A stretch of 58,812 nucleotides of DNA from Variovorax sp. KBW07 (GTDB taxonomy: Bacteria > Pseudomonadota > Gammaproteobacteria > Burkholderiales > Burkholderiaceae_C). This document shows positions 17,526 through 26,800 of the stretch, piece after piece. The notes under the pieces are model-generated. The model did no database searches and was not told where the DNA came from. It saw nothing but the letters and a program-made list of their open reading frames with translations. Made by a program: the position numbers and the translations under genes. Numbering within the stretch: position 1 is the stretch's first letter; each line of letters begins with the position of its first letter. Where the stretch lies: positions 1-58,812 of the forward strand of contig NZ_QAJK01000164.1 of NCBI RefSeq assembly GCF_003852515.1, read 5' to 3'.

Positions 17526-18767
17526 ATGAACCGAACCATATTCAAATCGAAAGCAGTCCGGCGACTGTTGCTCGCCCTTGTGGCCGTCGTCGTGATTCTT
17601 GTGGCGTTCTATCCCGAGACGCGGATCTGGAACATTCCGTCCGCCGTGTTCAACGACATTCATCGGGCTGTTTCCCGGCTCTCCGGCGACAGGGTCGATT
17701 CGCCGCAGCCCGCCGTGGCCGTCGCGAGCGCTGCCTCGACCTCGGAAGAACCACAGCCGCGCAAGATCGCGCTCCTGCCCCCGCCCTACGCAACGCCGCC
17801 CCAGCAACCGACGCGCGAATTGCTTCAGTTCGGCGTCAGGTACCAGGGCCGATTCACCGAGAACGATCACCCGGCTTTCAAGGCCCCCTGGCCGGCGACG
17901 CCTCCCAAGGTGGACTGCGAAGACAAGCCCGACTGCACGCCGCAGGAACCGGAGCAACCCGAAGCGCCTCGCCGTGGTTTCGGTGACGGCTCGACATGCA
18001 CGAAGGGCCTGGCGACCACCGGCTTCCGGCAGTACAACCGGGTGCGGGGCTTCGCGCTGCCGAGCGTCGAGAGCGGCGACGTTCTGCTGGTGAGTGCCCG
18101 GTACTTCTCGGGTCTGCTGGCCCAGAAGTTCATCGTCGTCGTCAGCGACGAGACCGGTATCGCCATTGCCTCCACGTTCTCGCACGTCGACGAGCACATT
18201 TCGCTCGCGGCCAAGGCCGTGCATTCCGGCCCGCACTACCTCTCGCTGTACATCGACGGGTGCGCTGTCGAAGGCGAGGAGCGCTACGAGCTCCAGGTCG
18301 TGCGCCGGGGCGAAAAAGCGGCCGATGCCGGGTCTTCCGCTCTGCCCCACCCGGACAGCAAGCTCGGGCACATCGTTGCTGAAAAGAGCTACGAAGTGCA
18401 GATGCACTGGCCCGACGATGCGCAGGCGCTTTCACCGATCATGCGTTTCCAGGACGCGCGCTACGTCTTCGACTACCACGTCGATGGATTGATCAAAGGC
18501 AAGAGCTACGTGCTTGAAGCCACGAGCGCGGACGTGCTGCCTTACGCACTGTTCTTCGGGCACAGCGAGACCAGCGACATGGAAATGCTCTGGTACGCGA
18601 GTGAAGACTCCGAAGGCGCGAACGTCATGCGCAAGTTCGAGCTTGAAGAAAGCGGCCCGCACATCGTGCGGATCGTTGCCTCGGGGAAGCGGATGCAAGG
18701 CTTGCCCGGCGAGCGGTTCGACCAACCACTGCGCTTTCAATTCCGCATCAGCGCCTTGCCCGAGTAA
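17526..18767 (+). CDS. Membrane-anchored extracytoplasmic protein, unknown
   Basis: 413 residues. An N-terminal hydrophobic helix (about 13-30) acts as signal or anchor, followed by a Pro/Ser-rich linker. From about residue 155 there are two successive beta-sandwich-like modules, each with a pattern of a Gly/Asp-rich turn then a YxLxV strand (for example HYLSLYIDGCAVEGEERYEL and RFQFRIS at the end). This resembles bacterial pre-peptidase C-terminal-type domains, but weakly. The start is set by a strong AAGGAGGGGA site just before the ATG at 17526; an upstream in-frame TTG is rejected. No enzyme motif is seen. It is probably co-transcribed with the preceding gene. Confidence 0.65.
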   Translation: MNRTIFKSKAVRRLLLALVAVVVILVAFYPETRIWNIPSAVFNDIHRAVSRLSGDRVDSPQPAVAVASAASTSEEPQPRKIALLPPPYATPPQQPTRELLQFGVRYQGRFTENDHPAFKAPWPATPPKVDCEDKPDCTPQEPEQPEAPRRGFGDGSTCTKGLATTGFRQYNRVRGFALPSVESGDVLLVSARYFSGLLAQKFIVVVSDETGIAIASTFSHVDEHISLAAKAVHSGPHYLSLYIDGCAVEGEERYELQVVRRGEKAADAGSSALPHPDSKLGHIVAEKSYEVQMHWPDDAQALSPIMRFQDARYVFDYHVDGLIKGKSYVLEATSADVLPYALFFGHSETSDMEMLWYASEDSEGANVMRKFELEESGPHIVRIVASGKRMQGLPGERFDQPLRFQFRISALPE

Positions 18768-18785
18768 TCGGCCCCGCGGGGCCGA
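18768..18785 (+). terminator. GC-rich hairpin after unknown envelope gene
   Basis: An 18-base perfect palindrome (TCGGCCCCGCGGGGCCGA) starts right after the stop codon, followed by GGCCCCTTT. It could act as a terminator separating this gene from the acyl-CoA synthetase cluster. Confidence 0.55.
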
Positions 18786-18878
18786 GGCCCCTTTCGCCTG
18801 TTCTTTCCCGTGAGTCGATGCCCAAACACAGAGTCACCTGCGCGACTTGTGCATTGGCAGCAGCTTCTGCTAAAGTGA

Positions 18879-18897
18879 AACTAGACACCGACTAGTT
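18879..18897. promoter_or_regulatory. Inverted repeat AACTAG-N7-CTAGTT, candidate TetR operator
   Basis: Perfect 6-base arms (18879-18884, 18892-18897), 60 bases before the acyl-CoA synthetase start. A weak -10-like TAAAGT (18871-18876) lies directly upstream. The cluster ends with its own TetR gene, the obvious candidate to bind here. Confidence 0.6.
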
Positions 18898-18956
18898 GAC
18901 TGCGGCACGCTTGCCACCGCAAGTGGCCGGGCAACGACACAACGACAGGAGACAAG

Positions 18957-20471
18957 ATGATTCCGACACTCTGGTTCGGCGGCCGCGAGTACTCGCCCGC
19001 CTGGTTGAAGGAAGAAATCGACCGGACGCTCGCGGGCCTGCATGCGCTCGGATGCAACGAGGGCAGCACCGTCGCGGCCATGCTGCGCAACGGGCCGGAG
19101 TACGTGGCGGTGGTGCTCGCCTGCCGGCAGGCGGGCCTGTACCTCGCATCGGTCAACTGGCACTTCAAGGCCATGGAGGCCCAACACGTGCTGGTCGACA
19201 GCGGCGCCCGCGCCCTCTTCGTGCACGAAGACCTGCTTGCGCAGGTCAGCGAAGGCATTCCCGCCGACGTGCAGGTCATTGCGGTGCCGTCGCCTTCGCA
19301 CGCTTCCGGCAGCACCACGCATCCCGCCGTGAACTGGACCGGTTTCGGCGCGGGCCTTGCGCCCATGCCTGCGCGCTCGGGCATGACGCACGGTGCCATT
19401 GCCTACACCTCCGGCACCACCGGCAAGCCCAAGGGCGTGCGCCGCATTGCCGCACCCGAAGACCGGCGCGCGGGCATGGAGCGCGACCTGCAGCAAGTGA
19501 CCGACATCGTCTACGGCACCGGCACCGACGTGGTGGCGTATCTCTCGGCGCCGATCTACCACAGCGCGGCCATGACCTACCTGGCGCATGCCTGCAAGCT
19601 CGGTGCCACGCTGGTGCTGGAGCCACGCTTCGATGCCGAACACGCGCTCGCGCTCATTGCCCGGCATCGCGTCACGCACGCCTACCTGGTGCCGACCATG
19701 TACCAACGCCTGCTGGCGCTGGCGCCGGCCGAGCGCGCGCGGCACGATCTTTCGTCGCTGCGGCAGGTCGCGTCCACAGGGTCGCCCTGCCCGCCCGCGC
19801 TCAAGCAATCGATGATCGACTGGTTCGGCCCCCTCATCACCGAGGCCTACGGATCGAGCGAAGCGGGCTACACCACTTTCATCGACTCCCATGCCTGGCT
19901 GACGCACCGCGGCTCCGCCGGCCGGCCACTCCCGCATGCCCGGGTGTGCATCCTCGACGAGCAAGGCCAGGCGCTGCCCGCGCGCGAGACCGGCCTGATC
20001 TACGTGCGCCAGCACGCCGCGCCCGACTTCACCTACATCAACCGGCCCGAGGCGCGCACGGCCATCGAGCGCGACGGCCTCATCACGCTGGGCGACATGG
20101 GCTACCTCGACGAGGAAGGTTTCCTGTACATCTGCGACCGCAAGTCAGACATGGTGATCTCGGGCGGCGTGAACATCTATCCCGCCGAGATCGAATCGGT
20201 GCTGCAGACCATGCCGGGCGTTGCGGACTGCGCCGTCTTCGGCATTCCCGATGCCGAGTTCGGCGAAGGCCTGGCAGCGGCCGTTCAACCCCGGCCCGGC
20301 CACCACATCGAGGCGGGCCAGGTGCAGTCGTTCCTGCGCGAGCGCATCGCCAACTACAAGGTGCCGCGCGTCGTCGAGTTCCACGCCGCGCTGCCCCGCG
20401 AGGACACCGGCAAGATTTTCAAGCGCCTGCTGCGCGAGCCGCACTGGCAGGCCACGGCGCGCGCCATCTGA
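18957..20471 (+). CDS. Acyl-CoA synthetase (AMP-dependent ligase)
   Basis: Activates a carboxylic acid to its CoA thioester through an acyl-adenylate; 504 residues, normal family length. The ATP-binding motif YTSGTTGKPKG is near residue 152, AYGSSEAGYT forms the adenylate pocket, and GDMGYLDEEGFLYICDRKSDMVISGG carries the A8/hinge Asp. The C-terminal Lys in EDTGKIFKR is the catalytic A10 lysine. It is first in a same-direction cluster with nitronate monooxygenase, carotenoid oxygenase and TetR, suggesting degradation of an aromatic or terpenoid side chain. An AGGAG site precedes the ATG. Acyl specificity is not deducible. Confidence 0.9.
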   Translation: MIPTLWFGGREYSPAWLKEEIDRTLAGLHALGCNEGSTVAAMLRNGPEYVAVVLACRQAGLYLASVNWHFKAMEAQHVLVDSGARALFVHEDLLAQVSEGIPADVQVIAVPSPSHASGSTTHPAVNWTGFGAGLAPMPARSGMTHGAIAYTSGTTGKPKGVRRIAAPEDRRAGMERDLQQVTDIVYGTGTDVVAYLSAPIYHSAAMTYLAHACKLGATLVLEPRFDAEHALALIARHRVTHAYLVPTMYQRLLALAPAERARHDLSSLRQVASTGSPCPPALKQSMIDWFGPLITEAYGSSEAGYTTFIDSHAWLTHRGSAGRPLPHARVCILDEQGQALPARETGLIYVRQHAAPDFTYINRPEARTAIERDGLITLGDMGYLDEEGFLYICDRKSDMVISGGVNIYPAEIESVLQTMPGVADCAVFGIPDAEFGEGLAAAVQPRPGHHIEAGQVQSFLRERIANYKVPRVVEFHAALPREDTGKIFKRLLREPHWQATARAI

Positions 20472-20537
20472 GGCGGCACGCCATTTCTTTTTTCCCATTC
20501 CAGTTTTGCAGTTTGCAGTTTCCAAGGAGTTCCCACC

Positions 20538-21539
20538 ATGAGCCTTCCTCCCATCCTGTCGCAGCGCCTGCGTCTTCCGGTCGTCGCCTCGCCGCTGTTC
20601 ATCATCTCCAACCCCGAGCTGGTCATTGCGCAATGCAAGGCCGGCATCGTGGGGTCGTTTCCGGCCTTGAACGCGCGGCCGGCCTCCTCGCTCGCGGACT
20701 GGCTGGACCGCATCACCAGCGAACTGCACGAACACGACGTTCGCCACCCGGAGCGGCCCTCGGCCCCGTTCGCCGTCAACCAGATCGTGCACCGCTCGAA
20801 CGACCGGCTCGATCACGACATGGAGGTGTGCGTGCGCTACAAGGTGCCGATCGTCATTACCTCGCTCGGCGCGCGGCCCGAGATCAACGAGGCCGTGCAC
20901 AGCTACGGCGGCATCGTGCTGCATGACGTGATCGACAACGCGTTCGCGCGCAAGGCCATCGAGAAAGGCGCCGACGGGCTGATCGCGGTGGCGGCCGGCG
21001 CGGGCGGCCATGCCGGCACCCAGTCGCCCTTTGCGCTGGTGCAGGAAATCCGCCAGTGGTTCGACGGCCCGCTGCTTCTGTCGGGCTCCATCGCGTCCGG
21101 CCGGTCGATCCTGTCGGCGCTGGCCATGGGCGCGGACATGGCGTACATCGGCTCGGCCTTCATCGCCACCAAGGAAGCCAACGCCGTGGAGGGCTACAAG
21201 CAGATGATCACGCAGTGCGCGGCGCGCGACGTGGTTCACACCAACCTCATTACCGGCGTGCACGGCAACTACCTGAAGCCTTCGCTCGCGGCCGCCGGAC
21301 TCGACCCCGAGAACCTGCCCACCAGCGATCCGTCGAAGATGAACTTCGGCTCGGACGGACAGAAGCCCAAGGCCTGGAAAGAAATATGGGGCTGCGGGCA
21401 AGGCATCGGCGTGCTGGACGACATTCCGCATGCCGCCGACCTGGTCGACCGCTTCGCAAGCGAATACCACGCGGCGCGCAATGCCCTGCTGGAGCGCACC
21501 GCCGCCGCCGCGCGTGGTCGCGTCGCCGAGCCGGCATAG
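20538..21539 (+). CDS. Nitronate monooxygenase-family flavoprotein
   Basis: 333 residues, an FMN-dependent TIM barrel of the 2-nitropropane dioxygenase/enoyl-ACP reductase II superfamily. Visible features: the N-terminal LPVVASPLFIISNPELVIAQ; the FMN-binding AAGAGGHAGTQSPFALV with the conserved His; and SGSIASGRSILSALAMGADMAYIGSAF for phosphate binding. Members oxidise nitronates or reduce enoyl substrates, and in catabolic clusters the real substrate is often not a nitronate. AAGGAG lies upstream of the ATG. It sits 66 bases after the acyl-CoA synthetase, so it is probably in one operon and may act on the same CoA-activated or hydrocarbon substrate. Confidence 0.85.
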   Translation: MSLPPILSQRLRLPVVASPLFIISNPELVIAQCKAGIVGSFPALNARPASSLADWLDRITSELHEHDVRHPERPSAPFAVNQIVHRSNDRLDHDMEVCVRYKVPIVITSLGARPEINEAVHSYGGIVLHDVIDNAFARKAIEKGADGLIAVAAGAGGHAGTQSPFALVQEIRQWFDGPLLLSGSIASGRSILSALAMGADMAYIGSAFIATKEANAVEGYKQMITQCAARDVVHTNLITGVHGNYLKPSLAAAGLDPENLPTSDPSKMNFGSDGQKPKAWKEIWGCGQGIGVLDDIPHAADLVDRFASEYHAARNALLERTAAAARGRVAEPA

Positions 21540-21593
21540 CGCCTCTATCCCATCGCACCGCATCGCCTCACCCCCAAAAAACGGAGACACCCC

Positions 21594-23015
21594 ATGGCCA
21601 AGGCATTCCCGAGCGACGATCCCTTTCTGCGCGGCTACTACGCTCCGCTTCACACGGAGGCCGATGCACCCAACCTGCCGATCACCGGCGAGATGCCACC
21701 GGGCCTGCGCGGCACGCTCTACCGCAACGGACCCAATCCGCAGTTCGCGCCCCGGGGGCGCTACCACTGGTTCTCGGGCGACGGCATGCTGCACGCGTTC
21801 CATATCGACAACGGGCGCGTGGCCTACCGCAACCGCTGGGTGCGCACGCCGAAATGGGCCATGGAAAACGAACACGGCGAGGGAATGACCGGCGCGCTGG
21901 GCAGCCGGCACCTGAGCGACCCGCGGATATTGGAGCTGAACTCCACGGTGGCCAACACCAACGTGGTTTGGCACGGCGACCGCCTGCTGGCGCTCGAAGA
22001 GGTTCACGCCCCCTTCGAGGTCGACCCGGTGACGCTGGAACCGCGCGGCTACCACGACTTCGCGGGCAAGCTCTCGGGCCCCATGACCGCGCACCCGAAG
22101 ATGGACCCGGTCACAGGCGAAATGCTCTTCTTCGGCTATGCCGCGCGCGGACCCTTCACGCCTGACCTGATGCTGCACGTGGTCGATCGCGCGGGCACAC
22201 TGCAACGCTCGGTGCACATCGTCGCGCCCTTCCCCAGCATGGTTCACGACTTCGTGGTCACGCGCACGCACGTGCTGTTTCCGATCTTCCCGCTGACGGG
22301 ATCGATGGAGCGCGTGCAAAGCGGCCGGCCCGGGTATGCGTGGGAGCCCGACAAGGGCACGCACATCGGCATCGTTCCGCGAGACGGCTCGGCGGCCGAC
22401 GTGCGCTGGTTCACCGGCGATCCCAGCTACGTGTTCCATCCCATGAACGGCTTCGACACCGCCGACGGAAAGATCGTCTGCGACATGATGAAGTACGAAG
22501 TGGCGCCGCTGTTCCCGCTGCCCGACGGCCGCCCGCCATCGGACCAACCGCCCACGGCCCGGCTGGTGCGCTGGACCTTCGACCTGGCCGGTACGTCGGG
22601 AAGCTATCGCGAGCAACCGCTGGACGACCTGCCCGGCGAGTTCCCGCGCCTGGACGAGCGCTTTGCCATGCAGCCCTACCGGCACGGCTACTACTGCGCG
22701 GCAGCCGTTACCGAAGCCACCAAGGGGCGCGACACCAGCGGCGGCCTGGCCCACATCGACCTGTCCAGCGGACGCATCGCGCGATGGCTGCCGCCGCAGG
22801 GCGACCACTGCGGCGAGCCCATCTTCGTGCCTCGGCACGCCGATGCCGGAGAAGGCGACGGCTGGTTGCTGTCGGTCATCTGGCGCGGCGCGGACAACCG
22901 CAGCGACCTGGCCGTGTTCGACGCCACCGGCATCGCATCGGGCCCCGTCGCGCTGGCCCACCTGTCGCACCGCGTGCCCGCGGGCTTTCACGGGAACTGG
23001 CGCGCGGCAGCCTGA
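21594..23015 (+). CDS. Carotenoid/stilbene cleavage oxygenase
   Basis: 473 residues, RPE65/lignostilbene dioxygenase family: non-haem Fe(II) enzymes that cleave a C=C bond into two carbonyls. The four iron-binding His expected of the seven-bladed propeller are visible: His167 (MTAHPKMD), His218 (SMVHDFV), His282 (YVFHPMNGF) and His466 near the C terminus (AGFHGNW). The N terminus has LRGTLYRNGPNPQF and FSGDGMLHAF, as in bacterial apocarotenoid and stilbene enzymes. A GGAG site lies upstream. With the acyl-CoA synthetase and flavoprotein nearby it may open an alkenyl side chain whose acid is then activated; this is inference. Confidence 0.9.
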   Translation: MAKAFPSDDPFLRGYYAPLHTEADAPNLPITGEMPPGLRGTLYRNGPNPQFAPRGRYHWFSGDGMLHAFHIDNGRVAYRNRWVRTPKWAMENEHGEGMTGALGSRHLSDPRILELNSTVANTNVVWHGDRLLALEEVHAPFEVDPVTLEPRGYHDFAGKLSGPMTAHPKMDPVTGEMLFFGYAARGPFTPDLMLHVVDRAGTLQRSVHIVAPFPSMVHDFVVTRTHVLFPIFPLTGSMERVQSGRPGYAWEPDKGTHIGIVPRDGSAADVRWFTGDPSYVFHPMNGFDTADGKIVCDMMKYEVAPLFPLPDGRPPSDQPPTARLVRWTFDLAGTSGSYREQPLDDLPGEFPRLDERFAMQPYRHGYYCAAAVTEATKGRDTSGGLAHIDLSSGRIARWLPPQGDHCGEPIFVPRHADAGEGDGWLLSVIWRGADNRSDLAVFDATGIASGPVALAHLSHRVPAGFHGNWRAAA

Positions 23016-23117
23016 CGCACGCAGGGAGCTTGCTCGACAAGCACTTCCTGCCAGGCGGCAAAATGAGCGGTTTTGAAGTTGCCCGGTGTTCCGGGACACA
23101 CGCAGATCGCTCGACCT

Positions 23118-23810
23118 ATGACAAAACCGGCTGCAGCAAAACGCCCGTCGAGGGCTGCGCCCAAGCCCCCCGCCGAGGGGAGCACCAAGCCCGAAGGCCA
23201 GTGGCACCACGGCGACCTTCGCGCGTCGCTCATTGCATGGGGCACCCACCTGCTCGACACGGAGGGTGTCGAAGGCATGAGCATGCGCGCCGCCGCCAGG
23301 CTCGCCGGCGTTTCGCAGGGCGCGCCCGCCCACCATTTCAAGGACCGCAACGGGCTGCTCGCGGCCATCGCCGCGCAGGCCTTCCGCGACATGGTGTCGT
23401 TGCGCATGACGCGGCTGGACTCAGTGGACGCCGATGACGGCCCCACGCGGTTGCGGGCCGTGATCCTGGGGTACGTCGAATTTGCGCAGGCGCACCCTGC
23501 CCGCTTTCACCTGATGTTCAGCCCGCAGATCGAGCGGCGCGAACAATACCCCGAGCTGATGCAGGCGAGCGGTGCGTCTTTTCAGTTGCTCAGGAACGCG
23601 GTGGCGTTGATTCTTCCCGGTGCCCGGGTCGGAACGCTCAGCGAAGAAGAGCTGGCCTTCGCCGTCTGGGCCGCAACCCATGGCCTGGCGACATTGGCCG
23701 TGCAGGGCCGCAAGCTGCCCATATCGGCCACACAGCGCCCCACGTCGAGCCAGTTGAGCGAGATCGTCGTGCAGTTCTGCCTGGCTGCGTTGCAGGGGCC
23801 GGCCACCTGA
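23118..23810 (+). CDS. TetR/AcrR-family regulator
   Basis: 230 residues. After a basic Pro/Ala-rich leader, the helix-turn-helix (about 35-80) includes MSMRAAARLAGVSQGAPAHHFKDRNGLLAAI. The C-terminal ligand domain has the TetR_C WHG-type ending (FAVWAATHGLATLAVQ). The start at ATG 23118 is preferred over an in-frame TTG at 23073, which lacks a ribosome-binding site. It is last in the acyl-CoA synthetase/oxygenase cluster and probably controls it through the inverted repeat at 18879-18897. Confidence 0.88.
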   Translation: MTKPAAAKRPSRAAPKPPAEGSTKPEGQWHHGDLRASLIAWGTHLLDTEGVEGMSMRAAARLAGVSQGAPAHHFKDRNGLLAAIAAQAFRDMVSLRMTRLDSVDADDGPTRLRAVILGYVEFAQAHPARFHLMFSPQIERREQYPELMQASGASFQLLRNAVALILPGARVGTLSEEELAFAVWAATHGLATLAVQGRKLPISATQRPTSSQLSEIVVQFCLAALQGPAT

Positions 23811-23856
23811 CGGAGAAGCGCGTGCGCGCGCGCTAAAGGCGGGTTCGCTCAGCCGC

Positions 23857-26800
23857 TCACCACTTCACGCGAACGCCCAGCGAGCCGTTGATTCCGCTCT
23901 TGACCTTGGCATCACCACCTGAAGACCACAGCTTGCCGACTTCGCCATAGAGGCTGGTCGTCTGGCTCAGTGCCAGCGTGAAGCCGCCCGCCAGTTCGGT
24001 GCTCGTGCCACCGGTGGGCGCGCCGATGTCGGTAGTGGTTGTGCCGGTCGTGAAGCGCGCGACGTCCATGCCGCTCGAGGTCTTGTAGACGTTGAAGCGG
24101 CCGTAAGGCTGCAGCGTGCCCACGCCAGTGTCCATCTGCCCCTTCACCCGAACGCCCGCACGCACGATCCAGCCGTTGTCCGCTTGCGGCTGCACCACGG
24201 CGCCGGAGATCAGCGAGTTGCCCAGGTCCAGGTGCTGGTGAATCAACTGCAGTTGCGGCTCCACGCTCCAGCCGCTGTTTCCGATCGCGAACGATTGGCC
24301 CACTTCGATGGAGCCCAGCAAGCTGTTGCCCTTGCCGCCCACGCCGGCGCCGAAGCTCGGCTCGACCGTGTAGCGATGGCGGCCCGACTGCACCACCGCA
24401 TCGGCGTAAAAGCCGCTGTCGCTGGTGTAGGTGCCGTACACGCCGACGTACTGGCTGCGCAGGTCGTTGCGGCCCACGCCCAGGTTGCGGATGCCGCTGG
24501 CAAAACCGTTCACGCGCGCATCGCCATCGAGCTGGCCGACGTAGATGCCTGCGCGCCAGTTCGACGTGGCGAGCAGGTCGGTGCCGGCCTGGAAGCCGGT
24601 CAAACGACCCTTGCTCGTGGGCGAGACGGCGCCGCCCTGCTGGATGTCGATGTCGGTGGAGAGCACACGCGCCCAAGCGCGGCGATCCGAACCCGTGGGT
24701 GCGGTGGCCGTGCCCTTCACATCGTCATCGCCCACGCGCTTGCGCACGTCGCCCAGCATCGCAAGGTTGCCCTGGCGCAGCTGGTTCGGCAGTGCCGCGT
24801 AGAGCGCCGCTTCACGCCGGTAGGCGACGACTGCCGAAGACCCTGAATGGGCGGTGGAGCGCAGATACCAGTTCTCACCGGCACCGCTGGCTTCGCCGGC
24901 GTTCAGGCGGTATTCGTAGGCCCCCGCATCGACATGGCCGCCGGCCAGCGAGAACGCGTCCTTGGTGGTCTGCGCCGTCGTGGTCGCGCCGTTCTGCGCG
25001 GTGATCACCTCGATGCCGTTGCCGCTGGTCAACGCACCCAGGCCACCGATGTTGGTGATCTGCACCGTAGTCTTGCCGCTGGCAACCGCCGTCGCGCCGT
25101 CGAGCACCAGTCGGTCCGATGGGCCGCTGCCGTTCAATGCAGCGCCCAGCTTCAGCACGCCGTTGTTGCCGACATAAGGGCCGTTGACGGTCAGCGTGCT
25201 GCCCGGCGTGCCGCTCACGAGAGAAACCGTGCCGCTGTTGGCCAGCGATGCGACGCTCTGGTTGAAGCCTGCGAGGTCGAGCGTCGCACCGGCTGCCACG
25301 CTGTGTGCCGAGACTGCGCTCAATGTGTTCACCGCACCCGCCTTCAGCGTGCCTTGCGCCACGTTGGTGGCGCCGGTGTACGTGTTGGAACCCGACAGCG
25401 TCAGCGTGCCCGTGCCCTGCTTGGTGATGAAGCCGCCGCCGCTGATGCCGCCGTTCAGCGCGCCGTCGAAGGCGCCCGTGTCGATGATCGGGTCGTTGTT
25501 GCCGGTCAGCTTGATTGCGTTGGCGATCGTCACGCCATTGGCGCTGAAGCCCAGCGTGGTGTCGTCGTCCATCGTCAGCGTGCCGGTGCCCAGTGCCTGG
25601 CTGTGGCCGACATTCAAGCGCCCCTGCCGCAGCGCGGTGCCGCCCGTGTAGGTGTTGGCGCCCGAGAGCGTCAACGCACCCGTGCCGACCTTGACCAGCG
25701 AACCACCGGCGCCAGAGATCACGCCCGAAACTTCGGTGCTGGTATCGAGGGTGCCGGTCGTCAACACCTTGCCGCCAAGCAGCACGCGGCCACCGCCCGC
25801 GAGCGAGCCGATGGCCATGCCGCCAGCGGTGACGCCGGTGATGTCCAGCGTGCCGTCCGCGTCGTTGACGAAGGCGGTCCGCGCCGCGGAGCCGCTGCCG
25901 GCGAACGCCACGAACCCGCCACGGGCGCCGTTGCCGCGCGGGGCCGTGGTGATCGTCAGGCTGCCCGGATCGGCATTGCCGCTGAAGACCAGGCCCGCGC
26001 CGCCGGCCACCCGCACGTTGCCGCTGCCAAGCGCACCGGTGACGGCGGTGTTCACCGTCCCTTCGTCGATCAGCGTGCCGCCGCCGTAGCTGTTGGCTGT
26101 GGTTATCAGCAGCTCGCCGCCACCGATCTTGCGAAGGCTGCCGGTGCCGCTCATCATGCCGGCAAAGCTGCCGTCCACCGGCTGGTCGAAGGTGACCACG
26201 GCATCGTTGACGATGTTGCCCCGCAGGCTGGTGGTGTTGCCTTGCAGCACGCCCGCCTTGACCTGCGTTCCGCCGGTATAGTTGTTGGCCCCTTTCAGGA
26301 CCAGCGTGCCCATGTCGTCTTTCACCAGCCCGCCGGTGCCGGTCAGCACGGCGTCGATGGTGGCCTTCATGCCGGCGCCGGAGGCCGTGCCGTCGCCGAC
26401 CTTGACGACGGTGTTCGCGAGCCCGAGGGTGAGTGCGTTGCCACCGACCACATAGCCGTCGGCAAAGAACTGCGCGCCGCCGATGCTGACGTTGCCGCCG
26501 CCGTTGTCCACCGTGACGGTGCCGGCCTTGCCGCCGAACATGGCGAACCCGTCCTGCTTCCAGCTGGCGTTGAGCTTGCCTTCGGCATCGGCCCAGCCGT
26601 CGTGGGGGCTGCCGAGGCGCCAGGTGCCGGAGCCGCCGCCGGCCGCGCCATCGTTGTACTTGCCCGGGTCGCTGCCGTCCCAGAAGTCGAGGCTGGCGCC
26701 TTTGCTGTTGATCAGGTTGATCTCTCCGGTCACGGAGGTCTGCACATGCAGGTCCGCCGCCGTTGCACTGGTCGGCAGTGTTCCGAAGGCAAGGCCGTTG

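Noticed and set aside
20472-20492. GGCG-GCA-CGCC hairpin followed by a T-rich run after the acyl-CoA synthetase
   Set aside because: The stem is only four pairs, and the next gene 66 bases downstream belongs to the same cluster; a true terminator is doubtful.
20145-23336. 1063-codon antisense frame
   Set aside because: Opposite the acyl-CoA synthetase, flavoprotein and oxygenase genes, all with clear catalytic motifs; composition typical of shadow frames.
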